A stretch of DNA of 32,178 nt from Pseudolactococcus plantarum (GCF_002441715.1 NZ_JXJX01000012.1:1-32178); one strand, 5' to 3'. Positions 15,032 through 24,909 are shown, counted from the first letter of the stretch. Program-made: numbers and translations. The notes: generated by a model not told the origin, from the letters alone.

Positions 15032-15670
15032 ATGAAAACTGAAGATATTATAAATGATTTGAGAGATATTTCGAATAACCCTTTTTTCATGTTTATCGGT
15101 AAATTATATGAGCGTGAAGATAATGGTGCGATGACACTAAACTTATTAGCTAAAGAAGATGAGGTAACGGCAGGACGAATTTCAGAGGTTTTAGATATCA
15201 AGCCAAGTTCTGTTACCCAGATTATAAAAAAACTATCGCATGTTGGTATTGTGGAGAGAACTAAATCTGATAAAGATGCGCGAGTGACCTATATAAAGCT
15301 AACCGAAGCCGGTCAAAAGATGTTGAATGCACGTCAAAAAATGTCTTTTAGACTAAATCAAGAATTGTTTAAGGACTTCAGTGAATCAGAGCTTGAGGTG
15401 CTTAGTCAAGGGATTGATAAATTAGCTAAGCGTCTAGATAGTCAACTCTTCTATGAAAAACTCACCCAAGAATTTAGTAATGAGGAACATTGGCAGATAT
15501 TTGAAAAAATAAATGCACGTATGGGACAAGCTCGTGGTCGTATGATGCGAGAATTTAATCATAGAGGAGGGGAATCTTTTGATCAATATCCAATGTGGGG
15601 AGACCATCAAGGAAGAAGGCGATTATCTCGTAAGCAGCATCATGAAGATATCGACGAAGATATAGTTTGA
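15032..15670 (+). CDS. MarR family regulator with long charged C-terminal tail
   Basis: The product has 212 residues, about 65 longer than a typical MarR. The winged helix-turn-helix is at about 35-105 (G-R-I-S-E-V-L-D-I-K-P-S-S-V-T-Q-I-I-K-K-L in the DNA-reading region, K-D-A-R-V-T-Y-I-K-L-T-E-A-G in the wing). Residues about 140-212 form an extra tail rich in Arg, His, Asp and Glu, ending in an acidic cluster. It precedes a tiny ORF and the LmrA-like exporter gene and probably controls them: inducer binding would release the promoter operator. In Lactococcus lactis LmrA-type exporters are not tied to this regulator type as far as I recall, so the pairing is inferred from position. Confidence 0.85.
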   Translation: MKTEDIINDLRDISNNPFFMFIGKLYEREDNGAMTLNLLAKEDEVTAGRISEVLDIKPSSVTQIIKKLSHVGIVERTKSDKDARVTYIKLTEAGQKMLNARQKMSFRLNQELFKDFSESELEVLSQGIDKLAKRLDSQLFYEKLTQEFSNEEHWQIFEKINARMGQARGRMMREFNHRGGESFDQYPMWGDHQGRRRLSRKQHHEDIDEDIV

Positions 15671-15685
15671 ATAAAGGAGATGAAG

Positions 15686-15739
15686 GTGACAGAAGCAGTA
15701 ATAATCAGTTTAGTGCTTGTAGCAACCTATTTCTACTAG
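15686..15739 (+). CDS. Possible 17-residue hydrophobic peptide
   Basis: A GTG at 15686 has AGGAG 6 nt upstream and opens a 17-codon frame (V-T-E-A-V-I-I-S-L-V-L-V-A-T-Y-F-Y). An in-frame ATG at 15680 directly touches the AGGAG. The peptide would be a minimal membrane segment. The well-placed ribosome binding site between regulator and exporter makes translation plausible, either as a small subunit or for coupling. It could equally be a decayed gene start. Confidence 0.35.
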   Translation: MTEAVIISLVLVATYFY

Positions 15740-15796
15740 TAATCAAAGCAAATAGTGAAGCTTTGTTTAAAGAATGAGAGAAAGCGTGAAAATAAA

Positions 15797-17557
15797 ATGA
15801 ATCCAGAAACTGTACGAGCAGATGGGACAAAATTTAAGTTTAAGACATTTTTTCAATTGATCAATCAGGCAAAACCCAAGTATCTACTTTTGATTATCGG
15901 TGTTGTATTGGCTAGTATTTCTAGTGCAATCACAGTTTATGTCCCCAAATTAGCACAAACTTTGATTAATCAATTTAGTAAGGGAATAGATTATTCACTT
16001 TTAATAAACGTTGTGGCTTTGTTTGTATTATCAGCAATCATATCAGCAATTGGTGGAACAGTCTTAGGTATTTTCGGAGAACATGTGATTGCAAATCTCA
16101 GAAAGAATTTGTGGGCAAAGTTAACGCACTTAAAAGTAAGTTATTTTGATACAGTAAAATCAGGTGAAATTGCCAGTCGCTTGGTCAATGACACCAGTCA
16201 AGTTAAGCAGTTATTAGCTAATGTATTTCCCCAAACCCTAGCCAGCTTTATTACAATCATAGGTTCTGTCTATATGATGTTTAGGATGGAATGGCATATG
16301 ACACTTGCTATGGTTATCGTGGTCCCACTCGCCATGCTGATCATGATTCCTGTCTTTAAATTTGGATCAAAGATTGGGCATAAGCGTCAAGATGCTTTAT
16401 CAGAATTTAGCGGTATAGCATCTGAGACACTTTCAGAAATCCGTCTCGTTAAAACGTCAAATGCTGAAAAACAAGCACAAAATCGTGCAAATTTAGAAGT
16501 ACAAAAGCTATTTAAAGTTGGCAGAAAAGAAGCGTTTTTCGATGCAATCATGCAACCTTTTATGATGATGGTTATGATGTCGATGATTTTTGGCTTACTA
16601 GGGTATGGTATGCACAGAATTGCTAGTGGTGCCATGCAAATCGGTACCTTGATGAGCTTTTTGATGTATCTTTTTAATATGATAGGTGCTCTACCTATGA
16701 TCGCCCAACTCTTTACAGAAATGGCGAAAGCAGCTGGATCTACTAAACGAGTATCTGAATTACTTGAAGAATCACAAGAAGACTTGAACGTTGGAGAAAT
16801 GATTGACATTTCAGGTAAAACGTTATGTGCAAAACATGTTGATTTTGCTTATGACGGTGAAAAAGATATCTTAAAAGACATTTCTTTTGAAGCGCAAACA
16901 GGTCAGGTGATCGCGTTTGTCGGGCCTTCTGGTGGAGGGAAATCGACTATTTTTAGCCTATTAGAAAGATTCTATGACCCAACAAGTGGAAAAATTACAT
17001 TTGGAGATACACCGATTACAGATATCAACCTAGCCAATTATCGCAAACAAATTGGGTTCGTCTCTCAAGATTCAGCTATTCTTGCAGGAACGATTCGTGA
17101 CAATCTGACTTATGGACTAACAGACACATTTACAGATGAACAACTTTGGCATGTACTTGATTTAGCTTATGCACGACAGTTTGTTGAAGAAATGCCAGCT
17201 CAATTATCAACAGAAGTTGGCGAACGAGGGATTAAAGTATCAGGGGGACAACGGCAAAGATTAGCAATTGCGAGAGCATTTCTGCGTAATCCTAAGTTGC
17301 TCATGTTAGATGAAGCTACTGCTAGTCTAGATTCTGAGTCTGAAATGATGGTTCAAAAAGCTTTGAAAAATCTCATGAAAGGTCGGACTACTCTGGTCAT
17401 TGCACACAGGCTTGCGACGATTGTTGATTCAGACATGATTTACTTCGTCGAAAAAGGGTCTGTAACTGGATCAGGAAAACATACAGAGCTTGTAAGTCAA
17501 CATGAAAAATATGCTCAGTATGTTCAAGATCAGATCCTTACGCAAGGGATTAGCTGA
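15797..17557 (+). CDS. lmrA: LmrA-like multidrug ABC exporter (half transporter)
   Basis: The product has 586 residues: six membrane segments (about 1-320) followed by one nucleotide-binding domain. Walker A is GPSGGGKS (376-383), the signature SGGQRQR starts at 482, Walker B is LLMLDEA and the H-loop is I-A-H-R. Several stretches match my memory of Lactococcus lactis LmrA closely, including IGFVSQDSAI, F-G-S-K-I-G-H and F-T-E-M-A-K-A-A-G-S with the membrane glutamate. LmrA works as a homodimer and exports amphiphilic drugs. ATG 15797 is preferred over an upstream GTG (15755) because the latter has no ribosome binding site; the site before the ATG (GAGAAAG) is itself weak. It is probably co-transcribed with the MarR gene. 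Confidence 0.85.
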   Translation: MNPETVRADGTKFKFKTFFQLINQAKPKYLLLIIGVVLASISSAITVYVPKLAQTLINQFSKGIDYSLLINVVALFVLSAIISAIGGTVLGIFGEHVIANLRKNLWAKLTHLKVSYFDTVKSGEIASRLVNDTSQVKQLLANVFPQTLASFITIIGSVYMMFRMEWHMTLAMVIVVPLAMLIMIPVFKFGSKIGHKRQDALSEFSGIASETLSEIRLVKTSNAEKQAQNRANLEVQKLFKVGRKEAFFDAIMQPFMMMVMMSMIFGLLGYGMHRIASGAMQIGTLMSFLMYLFNMIGALPMIAQLFTEMAKAAGSTKRVSELLEESQEDLNVGEMIDISGKTLCAKHVDFAYDGEKDILKDISFEAQTGQVIAFVGPSGGGKSTIFSLLERFYDPTSGKITFGDTPITDINLANYRKQIGFVSQDSAILAGTIRDNLTYGLTDTFTDEQLWHVLDLAYARQFVEEMPAQLSTEVGERGIKVSGGQRQRLAIARAFLRNPKLLMLDEATASLDSESEMMVQKALKNLMKGRTTLVIAHRLATIVDSDMIYFVEKGSVTGSGKHTELVSQHEKYAQYVQDQILTQGIS

Positions 17558-17648
17558 AAGCGTTAGTCAATTAATTTTAACTGAAGATGGACATACCATG
17601 TCTATCTTTTTATTTTTAGAAATATCTTTATTTTTCAATTCAAAACGG

Positions 17649-17654
17649 TATAAT
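17649..17654 (+). promoter_or_regulatory. -10 box of rodA, 7 nt from the ATG
   Basis: TATAAT at 17649-17654 lies 7 nt upstream of ATG 17662, and no Shine-Dalgarno sequence is present. The mRNA is probably leaderless. The -35 is weak. Confidence 0.5.
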
Positions 17655-17661
17655 AGACATA

Positions 17662-18906
17662 ATGAAAAAACAAAAATTAACATTTGATAGTCGAATTGAT
17701 TATACATTAATATTGCCCGCTTTTCTGTTAAGTATGATTGGATTACTTGTATTATATATTGCAACGAATCATGATTATCCTGAGCGATTGGGTAAGGTGA
17801 TGACCCAGCAAGCAACATGGTGTGTGGCAGGAATCATTTTGGCGTTTATTGTCATGCACTTTAATACAAAAGTGCTTTGGAAATTGACACCTTTTCTTTA
17901 TGGTTTAGGTATTATTTTGATGCTACTTCCTTTGAAATTTTATGATCCGACGACTGTCGCTTTAACAGGTGCTAAAAACTGGGTATATTTTGGTGGGTCA
18001 AATCTGTTTCAACCATCAGAGTTTATGAAAATTTCCTATATCTTGATGATGGCCCATGTCGTTGTAGGCTTCCAAAACAAACTCAAAAATAGAGTACTGA
18101 AAGATGATTTTTTACTGATCATCTATATGTTTTTAGTGACACTACCTGTTATGATCTTGTTAGGGGCACAAAAAGATTTCGGTACAGCACTTGTCTTTAT
18201 GGCCATTTTTGGGGGCATCGTTATTGTATCAGGCATTTCATGGCGAATCATTTTACCAGTTGTTGCCTTTGTGACTATAGTCGGTGGCGGGATTATTTAC
18301 CTAACAACTTTTGATGCAGGACGTGATTTCCTAAGAACCGTAGGGATGGATAACTATCAGATATTAAGGATTGATGCCTGGCGTGATCCCTTTAAAAATG
18401 CACAAGGCTCGACTTATCAACAGGCACAAGGCTTAGTTGCCATCGGTACTGGTGGGTTATTTGGCAAAGGATTTAATGTTGCTAATGTCAGTGTGCCAGT
18501 TCGTGAGTCCGATATGATTTTTACAGTTATCGGTGAGAATTTTGGTTTTATTGGCTCAGCATTTGTCATCTTACTTTATTTCATGTTGATTTATAGAATG
18601 ATTCGAGTGACGATTAAAGCTAATAATCAGTTTTATATTTATGTGTCAACTGGTATTATCATGATGATTTTGTTTCACGTTTTTGAAAATATCGGAGCCA
18701 ATATTGGCGTTCTACCTTTAACAGGTATCCCACTTCCTTTTATTTCTCAAGGCGGAAGCTCCTTGATTGGTAACTTAATTGGTGTCGGTCTAGTCTTATC
18801 TATGAAGTATAATCATATACCTGATACGCCAATTATCTCTGGAAAATTAAACAGAAATCCAGAAATTGGCACAAGGCGTTATAGAACAGATAAAGGTGTA
18901 TTATGA
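17662..18906 (+). CDS. rodA: Rod-shape/peptidoglycan glycosyltransferase RodA (SEDS family)
   Basis: The product has 414 residues, about ten membrane segments and the SEDS family signature near the C-terminus, P-L-T-G-I-P-L-P-F-I-S-Q-G-G-S. The segment G-A-K-N-W-V-Y-F-G-G then F-Q-P-S-E-F-M-K-I-S-Y-I-L-M matches streptococcal RodA as I recall it better than FtsW, and the loop V-P-V-R-E-S-D-M-I-F-T-V-I-G-E-N-F-G-F is conserved. RodA polymerises lipid II into glycan strands for peripheral wall growth with a class B PBP. In streptococci rodA also lies near gyrB. A strong terminator follows and carries the next promoter. Confidence 0.9.
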   Translation: MKKQKLTFDSRIDYTLILPAFLLSMIGLLVLYIATNHDYPERLGKVMTQQATWCVAGIILAFIVMHFNTKVLWKLTPFLYGLGIILMLLPLKFYDPTTVALTGAKNWVYFGGSNLFQPSEFMKISYILMMAHVVVGFQNKLKNRVLKDDFLLIIYMFLVTLPVMILLGAQKDFGTALVFMAIFGGIVIVSGISWRIILPVVAFVTIVGGGIIYLTTFDAGRDFLRTVGMDNYQILRIDAWRDPFKNAQGSTYQQAQGLVAIGTGGLFGKGFNVANVSVPVRESDMIFTVIGENFGFIGSAFVILLYFMLIYRMIRVTIKANNQFYIYVSTGIIMMILFHVFENIGANIGVLPLTGIPLPFISQGGSSLIGNLIGVGLVLSMKYNHIPDTPIISGKLNRNPEIGTRRYRTDKGVL

Positions 18907-18916
18907 TGAAATTGGT

Positions 18917-18945
18917 AAATACCACTTTGCAAAGTGGTATTTTTT
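18917..18945 (+). terminator. rodA terminator
   Basis: A perfect stem, AAATACCACTTT (18917-18928) with AAAGTGGTATTT (18931-18942), followed by T residues. The tip of the hairpin contains the -35 of the next gene. Confidence 0.9.
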
Positions 18946-18979
18946 ATATATAATAGAATCTATAGAGAAAGCGTTTACA
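18926..18979 (+). promoter_or_regulatory. Promoter and cre site of the PTS EIIB gene
   Basis: TTTGCA (18926-18931), a 17-nt spacer and TATAAT (18949-18954) form the promoter; the -35 sits in the tip of the rodA terminator. AGAAAGCGTTTACA (18966-18979) matches the cre consensus TGWAANCGNTNWCA at 13 of 14 positions, just after the expected start of transcription, where CcpA would repress. Confidence 0.75.
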
Positions 18980-19006
18980 ATAATTGTAAATGAGAGGGTA
19001 TTTATC

Positions 19007-19309
19007 ATGACAACAATCGTTAATTTATTTTGTTCTGCAGGGATGTCAACATCACTTTTTGCTCAAAAAATGCAAAAAGAAGCTGAAGCGCGTGGGTTAG
19101 ACTTTGAAATAAAAGCTTATGGTCTTGCTGAAGTGGATACAGAAGGACCTAAAGCGGATGTTATTTTGATTGGGCCACAAGCACGTTATATGGTTAGTGA
19201 AGTGGCTGGTAAATTCCCTGATACACCTGTTAAAGATATTCCGATGCAAATGTATGGTCTGATGCAAGGTGATAAAGGGCTCGATCTCGCTTTGGAATTG
19301 TTAAATTAA
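19007..19309 (+). CDS. PTS lactose/cellobiose-type EIIB component
   Basis: The product has 100 residues. It has the EIIB signature N-L-F-C-S-A-G-M-S-T-S with the phosphorylated cysteine at position 9, followed by the Rossmann-like fold typical of cellobiose/diacetylchitobiose EIIB (I-L-I-G-P-Q-A-R-Y-M). It passes phosphate from EIIA to sugar at a membrane EIIC. No EIIA or EIIC gene lies nearby, so it is an orphan and must work with partners elsewhere or have a regulatory role. The start at 19007 is shown by the signature and GAGAGGG upstream. A cre site and its own terminator make it a single-gene, glucose-repressed unit. Confidence 0.9.
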   Translation: MTTIVNLFCSAGMSTSLFAQKMQKEAEARGLDFEIKAYGLAEVDTEGPKADVILIGPQARYMVSEVAGKFPDTPVKDIPMQMYGLMQGDKGLDLALELLN

Positions 19310-19318
19310 GCTAAACCT

Positions 19319-19345
19319 AAAACACTTGAAAAAGTGTTTTTCTTT
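19319..19345 (+). terminator. Terminator of the EIIB gene
   Basis: AAAACACTT (19319-19327) pairs with AAGTGTTTT (19332-19340), 4-nt loop, followed by a T-rich run. Confidence 0.85.
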
Positions 19346-19579
19346 TGCTAGAATGAAGAAAAAAAGAAAGTATGAGTCATTTACTCAAAAAGGTGAGGTC
19401 CATTGCGCATTAAGTGAAAGAAAAATTAACGATTTTTTTCTTAAGCTTTTTTGTGCAGACTTTTTCACCTAAATTTAACCCATCGTTTTGCGGTACGTTG
19501 ATTGACTACCGTCAATTTTGAGTTTGGGAATTAGGGTTTTTAAAGCACAATTTTGCTTAAGTAAGCAGGAGGTGCTTTT
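19346..19579 (+). promoter_or_regulatory. Structured regulatory leader of the ABC-F gene
   Basis: TGC-TAGAAT (19346-19354) is an extended -10 box. A long imperfect hairpin follows (19391-19470): AGGTGA/TCACCT, GTC/GAC, GCGCA/TGTGC, TTAAG/CTTAA and GAAAGAAAA/TTTTTTTC in nested order. A further stem pairs AACCC (near 19480) with GGGTT (near 19535) around TTGAC-TACC-GTCAA. Finally AAAGCAC (19542-19548) pairs with GTGCTTT (19572-19578), with an inner GCTTA/TAAGC, trapping AGGAGG (19567-19572) just before the TTG start. This fits drug-inducible attenuation as known for other ABC-F genes; the inducer is inferred. Confidence 0.65.
19372..19413 (+). CDS. Possible 13-residue leader peptide
   Basis: ATG 19372 to TAA 19411 encodes M-S-H-L-L-K-K-V-R-S-I-A-H, about 11 nt after the expected transcription start. 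Its codons run into the 5' arm of the long leader hairpin (19391-19470), so a ribosome stalled on it would open that hairpin. The ribosome binding site is only a weak purine run. Position and basic composition fit a stalling peptide; this is inference. Confidence 0.45.
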   Translation: MSHLLKKVRSIAH

Positions 19580-21058
19580 TTGATTACATTAAAAAATTTA
19601 ACATTCGGCTATGCTGACAAGCTTATTTTTGATCAGTTGTCAGCGACACTTGATAGTAGTTGGAAGATGGTCTTAGTCGGGAAAAATGGTCGAGGAAAAA
19701 CAACGCTCATGAAGCTCTTGTCGGGGGAGCTAAAAGGATCTGGTCAGATTTGGTCAGACCAATTATTTAGATATTTTCCTCAAAAAATTAATGATAAAAC
19801 ACAACTTACTCAATACATTTTAGATGAGTTGTATGAGGCTAAAGCGTGGGAAATAAAAAGAGAAATGACTGTACTAGGCTTGTCAGAGACTATTTTATGG
19901 CAACCGTTCGATACTTTGTCAGGCGGTGAACAAACAAAAGTATTATTGATCGGGTTATTTTTAAATGATGCTTATTTTCCTTTGATTGATGAGCCGACAA
20001 ATCACTTAGATATAGCGAGTCGCAAACAAATCGCCAATTATTTAAAGCAGCAAAAATCAGGCTATATTGTGACTAGCCACGATCGTCAATTTTTGGAAGA
20101 TGTGGGTGATCATCTACTTGCGATTGAAAGAAATGATATTCAACTACTTACGACGACTTATTCTGGTTATGAAGCAGATAAAAAAAGACGTGATGCGTTT
20201 GAGTGGTCACAAAATTCAAAACTAAAATCAGAAATTAGTCGCTTGAAAAAATCAGCGAAAGCTAAAGCAGATTGGTCTCAGGATCGTGAAAAAGAAAAGT
20301 CCGGAAACCCAAAAGCAAAGGGTAGTGGGAGTGTCTTAGATAAAGGGTTTATTGGGGCAAGGGCAGCAAGGCAAATGAAAAAAGCCAAAGGTTTAAGTCA
20401 GCGCATGGATAAAGACATCAAAGAGAAAGCCAAATTACTCAAAAACATAGAAAAAGTTGATCCATTGACGATGTGCTATACACCTACACACCATCATACG
20501 GTAATAGATGAAGCAGACATTCAGCTGAATCGTTTCGATCGTACGTTTTTTAACCCAATCAACATCCAGCTAAATCGAGGAGAAGTGATTGCGATTACTG
20601 GTGAAAATGGTATCGGTAAGTCTTTATTATTGACCTATATGTATCAGCTTGCCATAAACAAAGGTTTAAAAGTTTCTTATCTGTCCCAAATAGATGATGA
20701 TAATCAAGGAGATTTATACGCTTTTAGTGAAAAATATCAACTAGATTATACTGAGTTCTTAAATAATTTAAGGAAACTCGGTGTTGAAAGACATGTCTTT
20801 CAACAGAATATTGAGGAAATGTCATTAGGACAACAAAAAAAAGTAGCACTAGCTAAATCCTTATCAGAATCAGCAACAGTCTATATATGGGATGAACCAC
20901 TTAATTATTTGGATATTGATAATCAACATCAACTTGTGACGTTACTTAAATCAATTAAGCCTACGATGCTTGTAGTTGAACATGATGCACGTTTTATTAG
21001 CGAGGTGGCCGATGACATCATTATTCTTGAGCCCACTAAAAACCAAGAAAACAAATAA
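19580..21058 (+). CDS. Lsa-type ABC-F ribosome protection protein
   Basis: The product has 492 residues: two ABC domains in one chain and no membrane segment, as in ABC-F. First Walker A G-K-N-G-R-G-K-T-T, signature L-S-G-G-E-Q-T-K, Walker B L-I-D-E-P-T-N-H-L-D; a charged interdomain linker (about 195-290); second Walker A G-E-N-G-I-G-K-S, signature M-S-L-G-Q-Q-K-K-V, and D-E-P-L-N-Y-L-D. Segments such as L-D-Y-T-E-F-L-N-N-L-R-K-L-G match Lsa(A) as I remember it, and the length is near that of Lsa(D) from Lactococcus garvieae. Lsa proteins displace lincosamides, streptogramin A and pleuromutilins from the ribosome. The start is TTG 19580 with AGGAGG 7 nt upstream. Resistance in this host is not shown by sequence. 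Confidence 0.87.
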   Translation: MITLKNLTFGYADKLIFDQLSATLDSSWKMVLVGKNGRGKTTLMKLLSGELKGSGQIWSDQLFRYFPQKINDKTQLTQYILDELYEAKAWEIKREMTVLGLSETILWQPFDTLSGGEQTKVLLIGLFLNDAYFPLIDEPTNHLDIASRKQIANYLKQQKSGYIVTSHDRQFLEDVGDHLLAIERNDIQLLTTTYSGYEADKKRRDAFEWSQNSKLKSEISRLKKSAKAKADWSQDREKEKSGNPKAKGSGSVLDKGFIGARAARQMKKAKGLSQRMDKDIKEKAKLLKNIEKVDPLTMCYTPTHHHTVIDEADIQLNRFDRTFFNPINIQLNRGEVIAITGENGIGKSLLLTYMYQLAINKGLKVSYLSQIDDDNQGDLYAFSEKYQLDYTEFLNNLRKLGVERHVFQQNIEEMSLGQQKKVALAKSLSESATVYIWDEPLNYLDIDNQHQLVTLLKSIKPTMLVVEHDARFISEVADDIIILEPTKNQENK

Positions 21059-21074
21059 AAAATAGATAAATTTA

Positions 21075-21083
21075 TGTTACACT
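21075..21083 (+). promoter_or_regulatory. Extended -10 of the EamA transporter gene, 6 nt from the ATG
   Basis: TGT-TACACT (21075-21083) lies 6 nt before ATG 21090. There is no ribosome binding site, so the transcript is probably leaderless. Confidence 0.45.
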
Positions 21084-21089
21084 ATAAGA

Positions 21090-21995
21090 ATGAAAAACAT
21101 TAAATCCAACGTATTAAAAGGGACGATATACGCGATATTAGCGGGTGTTTTCTGGGCTTTTTCTGGGATATTTGGCCAATTGTTTTTTCAAGAATTTGCA
21201 GATAATGCCTTGTGGATAACGTCATTTCGCTTATTAGTAGCTGGTGTGATCTTATTGGCTATTTCATATTGTCATAAACCGCATCAATTTTTTGACATTC
21301 TCAAAAATAAAAAGAACTACCTTGAGCTATTTGCCTATGCAATAGTTGGTATCTTGATGTTGCAACTGTCATTTTATGCTTGTATACAGACATCTAATGC
21401 TGCCACAGCAACAGTCTTACAGTTTACCTCACCTGTTTTTTTATTGATCTATTTGGCTGTGTTTAGGAATAAAAAATTAACTGTTAAGCTGATAAGCTTT
21501 GTGTTACTCACGATTTTGGGGATATTTTTTCTCACAACGCATGGCAATATCACATCGATGACATTGACACCTATGAGTCTAGGCTTAGGCTTTCTTTCGG
21601 CAATATCTGTCGTAACTTGCTCATTAATTCCCAAACGCTTACTGCAGACTTATGATGTGATGAATGTGACAGGCTGGGGTATGTTGATAGCAGGAGTGAT
21701 CATGAATGTTGTACATCCTGTCTGGGTAATTGACTTCAAGTTAACGCCTAAAAGTTTTATTTTGGCATTAGGCGTTGCTGTGATTGGAACAGCAATAGCT
21801 TTCATGCTTAATATGACCGCAATCAAATATATTTCACCAGTCGTCGCAGAAGTCTGTGCTGCAATGGAACCAATCTTAGCAGCAGTATTTAGTATTTTTT
21901 TATTTGACCTGCCATTTGACTTCTTGACAGGCCTATCCATGCTTGTCGTTTTGACAAGTGTCAGCGTACTTTCAATAGAAGAAGGGAAATTATGA
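21090..21995 (+). CDS. EamA/DMT family transporter
   Basis: The product has 301 residues and ten predicted membrane segments in two EamA repeats (about 10-145 and 158-296). The first repeat has the usual A-G-V-F-W-A-F-S-G segment, and the second ends with the V-A-E-V-C-A-A-M-E-P-I-L-A pattern typical of drug/metabolite exporters. Substrate unknown; amino acids or other metabolites are common for the family. It overlaps the next gene by 4 bp (ATGA), so the two are translationally coupled. Confidence 0.9.
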   Translation: MKNIKSNVLKGTIYAILAGVFWAFSGIFGQLFFQEFADNALWITSFRLLVAGVILLAISYCHKPHQFFDILKNKKNYLELFAYAIVGILMLQLSFYACIQTSNAATATVLQFTSPVFLLIYLAVFRNKKLTVKLISFVLLTILGIFFLTTHGNITSMTLTPMSLGLGFLSAISVVTCSLIPKRLLQTYDVMNVTGWGMLIAGVIMNVVHPVWVIDFKLTPKSFILALGVAVIGTAIAFMLNMTAIKYISPVVAEVCAAMEPILAAVFSIFLFDLPFDFLTGLSMLVVLTSVSVLSIEEGKL

Positions 21996-22591
21996 GTTAC
22001 ACAGATTATATCTGGGATTTAGGTGGTACTTTACTAGATAATTATCAAACATCTGCTAAAGCGTTCCAACATGTTCTAATGCATGAATTTGGCATCACAG
22101 CATCGTTTGATGATATTTATAATGCTTTGAGGATTTCAACAGAAGTGGCTATCGATCAATTTGCATCTGAGTTGCCTCACTTTAAAGACTTGTATAAAAA
22201 AAGAGAAGTTCAAGATTTAAAACATCCAGTCTTATTTGCAGGAGCTGGTGAGGTTTTGGCGGCAATTGTCAAATCTGGCAATAGAAACTTTATGATTTCT
22301 CATCGTGATGATCATGTCATAGATATCTTGGAAGCTGCTGGGATTTCTCGCTATTTCACAGAAGTTGTGACAGCTAATAATGGATTTGCTAGAAAACCAA
22401 GCCCTGACTCGATCAACTACCTGATCAATAAATATCAACTCAAACAAGCAGTGATGATAGGAGATCGGGAAATAGATATACTGGCTGGTAAACAGGCTAA
22501 TATTGATACCATTTATTTTCATTCTGCTGATCAGCTAGACGTTAATGCAACGCATAATATCAATAGGTTGAGCGATATACTAAACTTATAA
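21992..22591 (+). CDS. HAD family hydrolase (subfamily IA)
   Basis: The product has 199 residues. Motif I is D-L-G-G-T-L-L-D (from residue 9): the nucleophile Asp is present, but the second, acid/base Asp is replaced by Gly. Motif II is the Ser of F-M-I-S-H-R, motif III the Lys of A-R-K-P-S-P, and motif IV is I-G-D-R-E-I-D. The same D-L-G-G-T opening is, from memory, usual in streptococcal relatives found upstream of gyrB, so the change is a family trait and may mean low phosphatase activity or a different chemistry. It is coupled to the EamA gene by a 4-bp overlap and ended by a strong terminator. Confidence 0.88.
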   Translation: MSYTDYIWDLGGTLLDNYQTSAKAFQHVLMHEFGITASFDDIYNALRISTEVAIDQFASELPHFKDLYKKREVQDLKHPVLFAGAGEVLAAIVKSGNRNFMISHRDDHVIDILEAAGISRYFTEVVTANNGFARKPSPDSINYLINKYQLKQAVMIGDREIDILAGKQANIDTIYFHSADQLDVNATHNINRLSDILNL

Positions 22592-22601
22592 CTGACATCA
22601 C

Positions 22602-22642
22602 AAACACCTATCTAAGCTCAATAAGTTGATAGGTGTTTTTTT
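22602..22642 (+). terminator. Terminator before gyrB
   Basis: AAACACCTATC (22602-22612) pairs perfectly with GATAGGTGTTT (22628-22638) around a 15-nt loop, followed by T residues. Confidence 0.85.
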
Positions 22643-22655
22643 ATGTGGTTTATAG

Positions 22656-22861
22656 TATAATAGAAGTAGTATGTTATAGACGCAATCCGTATAAAATCAA
22701 TCTTATAAACACTGATTGAGTGCATCAAAAACTTACTAAATAGCCGTAACTAAGTGAGGTGAAACGGCGATTAGTAAGTGATCAGTTACACCGCTAAGTC
22801 GTGTGACTGTAGGATGATGTGATGTTAAAAGTAGATTGCTTATCTTTGAAAGAGGCCATAG
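22656..22861 (+). promoter_or_regulatory. gyrB -10 box and structured 5' leader
   Basis: TATAAT lies at 22656-22661. The roughly 190-nt leader has no ORF in frame with gyrB and holds three hairpins. They are TCAATC/GATTGA (22697-22702 with 22714-22719); a stem of about 16 bp pairing 22731-22747 with 22764-22779 (ends ACTTAC/GTAAGT and GCCGT/ACGGC); and CAGTTACAC/GTGTGACTG (22783-22791 with 22801-22809, one wobble). No terminator-like U run follows. A regulatory function is plausible but unproven. Confidence 0.5.
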
Positions 22862-24823
<1,962 letters not shown>

Positions 24824-24903
24824 TAATCATTAACCTTAGTAGGCTTAATTTTTAGCCTGGGTACTAATACTAATCATCAATACAAAAAACAAACGCGTAC
24901 AAG

Positions 24904-24909
24904 TATTAT
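24904..24909 (+). promoter_or_regulatory. Possible -10 box of deoB
   Basis: TATTAT (24904-24909) with a poor TACAAA (24881-24886) 17 nt upstream lies about 30 nt before the deoB start. Confidence 0.35.

Noticed and set aside
21992-22591. Missing second Asp in HAD motif I as a sign of inactivation
   Set aside because: As I recall, the same D-L-G-G-T opening is standard in streptococcal relatives, so it is a family trait rather than local damage.
22690-22810. tRNA or tRNA-like structure in the gyrB leader
   Set aside because: The hairpins do not form a cloverleaf with conserved T-loop bases.
24836-24867. Terminator after gyrB
   Set aside because: TTAGTA-GGCT/AGCC-(TGGG)-TACTAA forms a bulged hairpin but no T run follows, so it was not called as a terminator.
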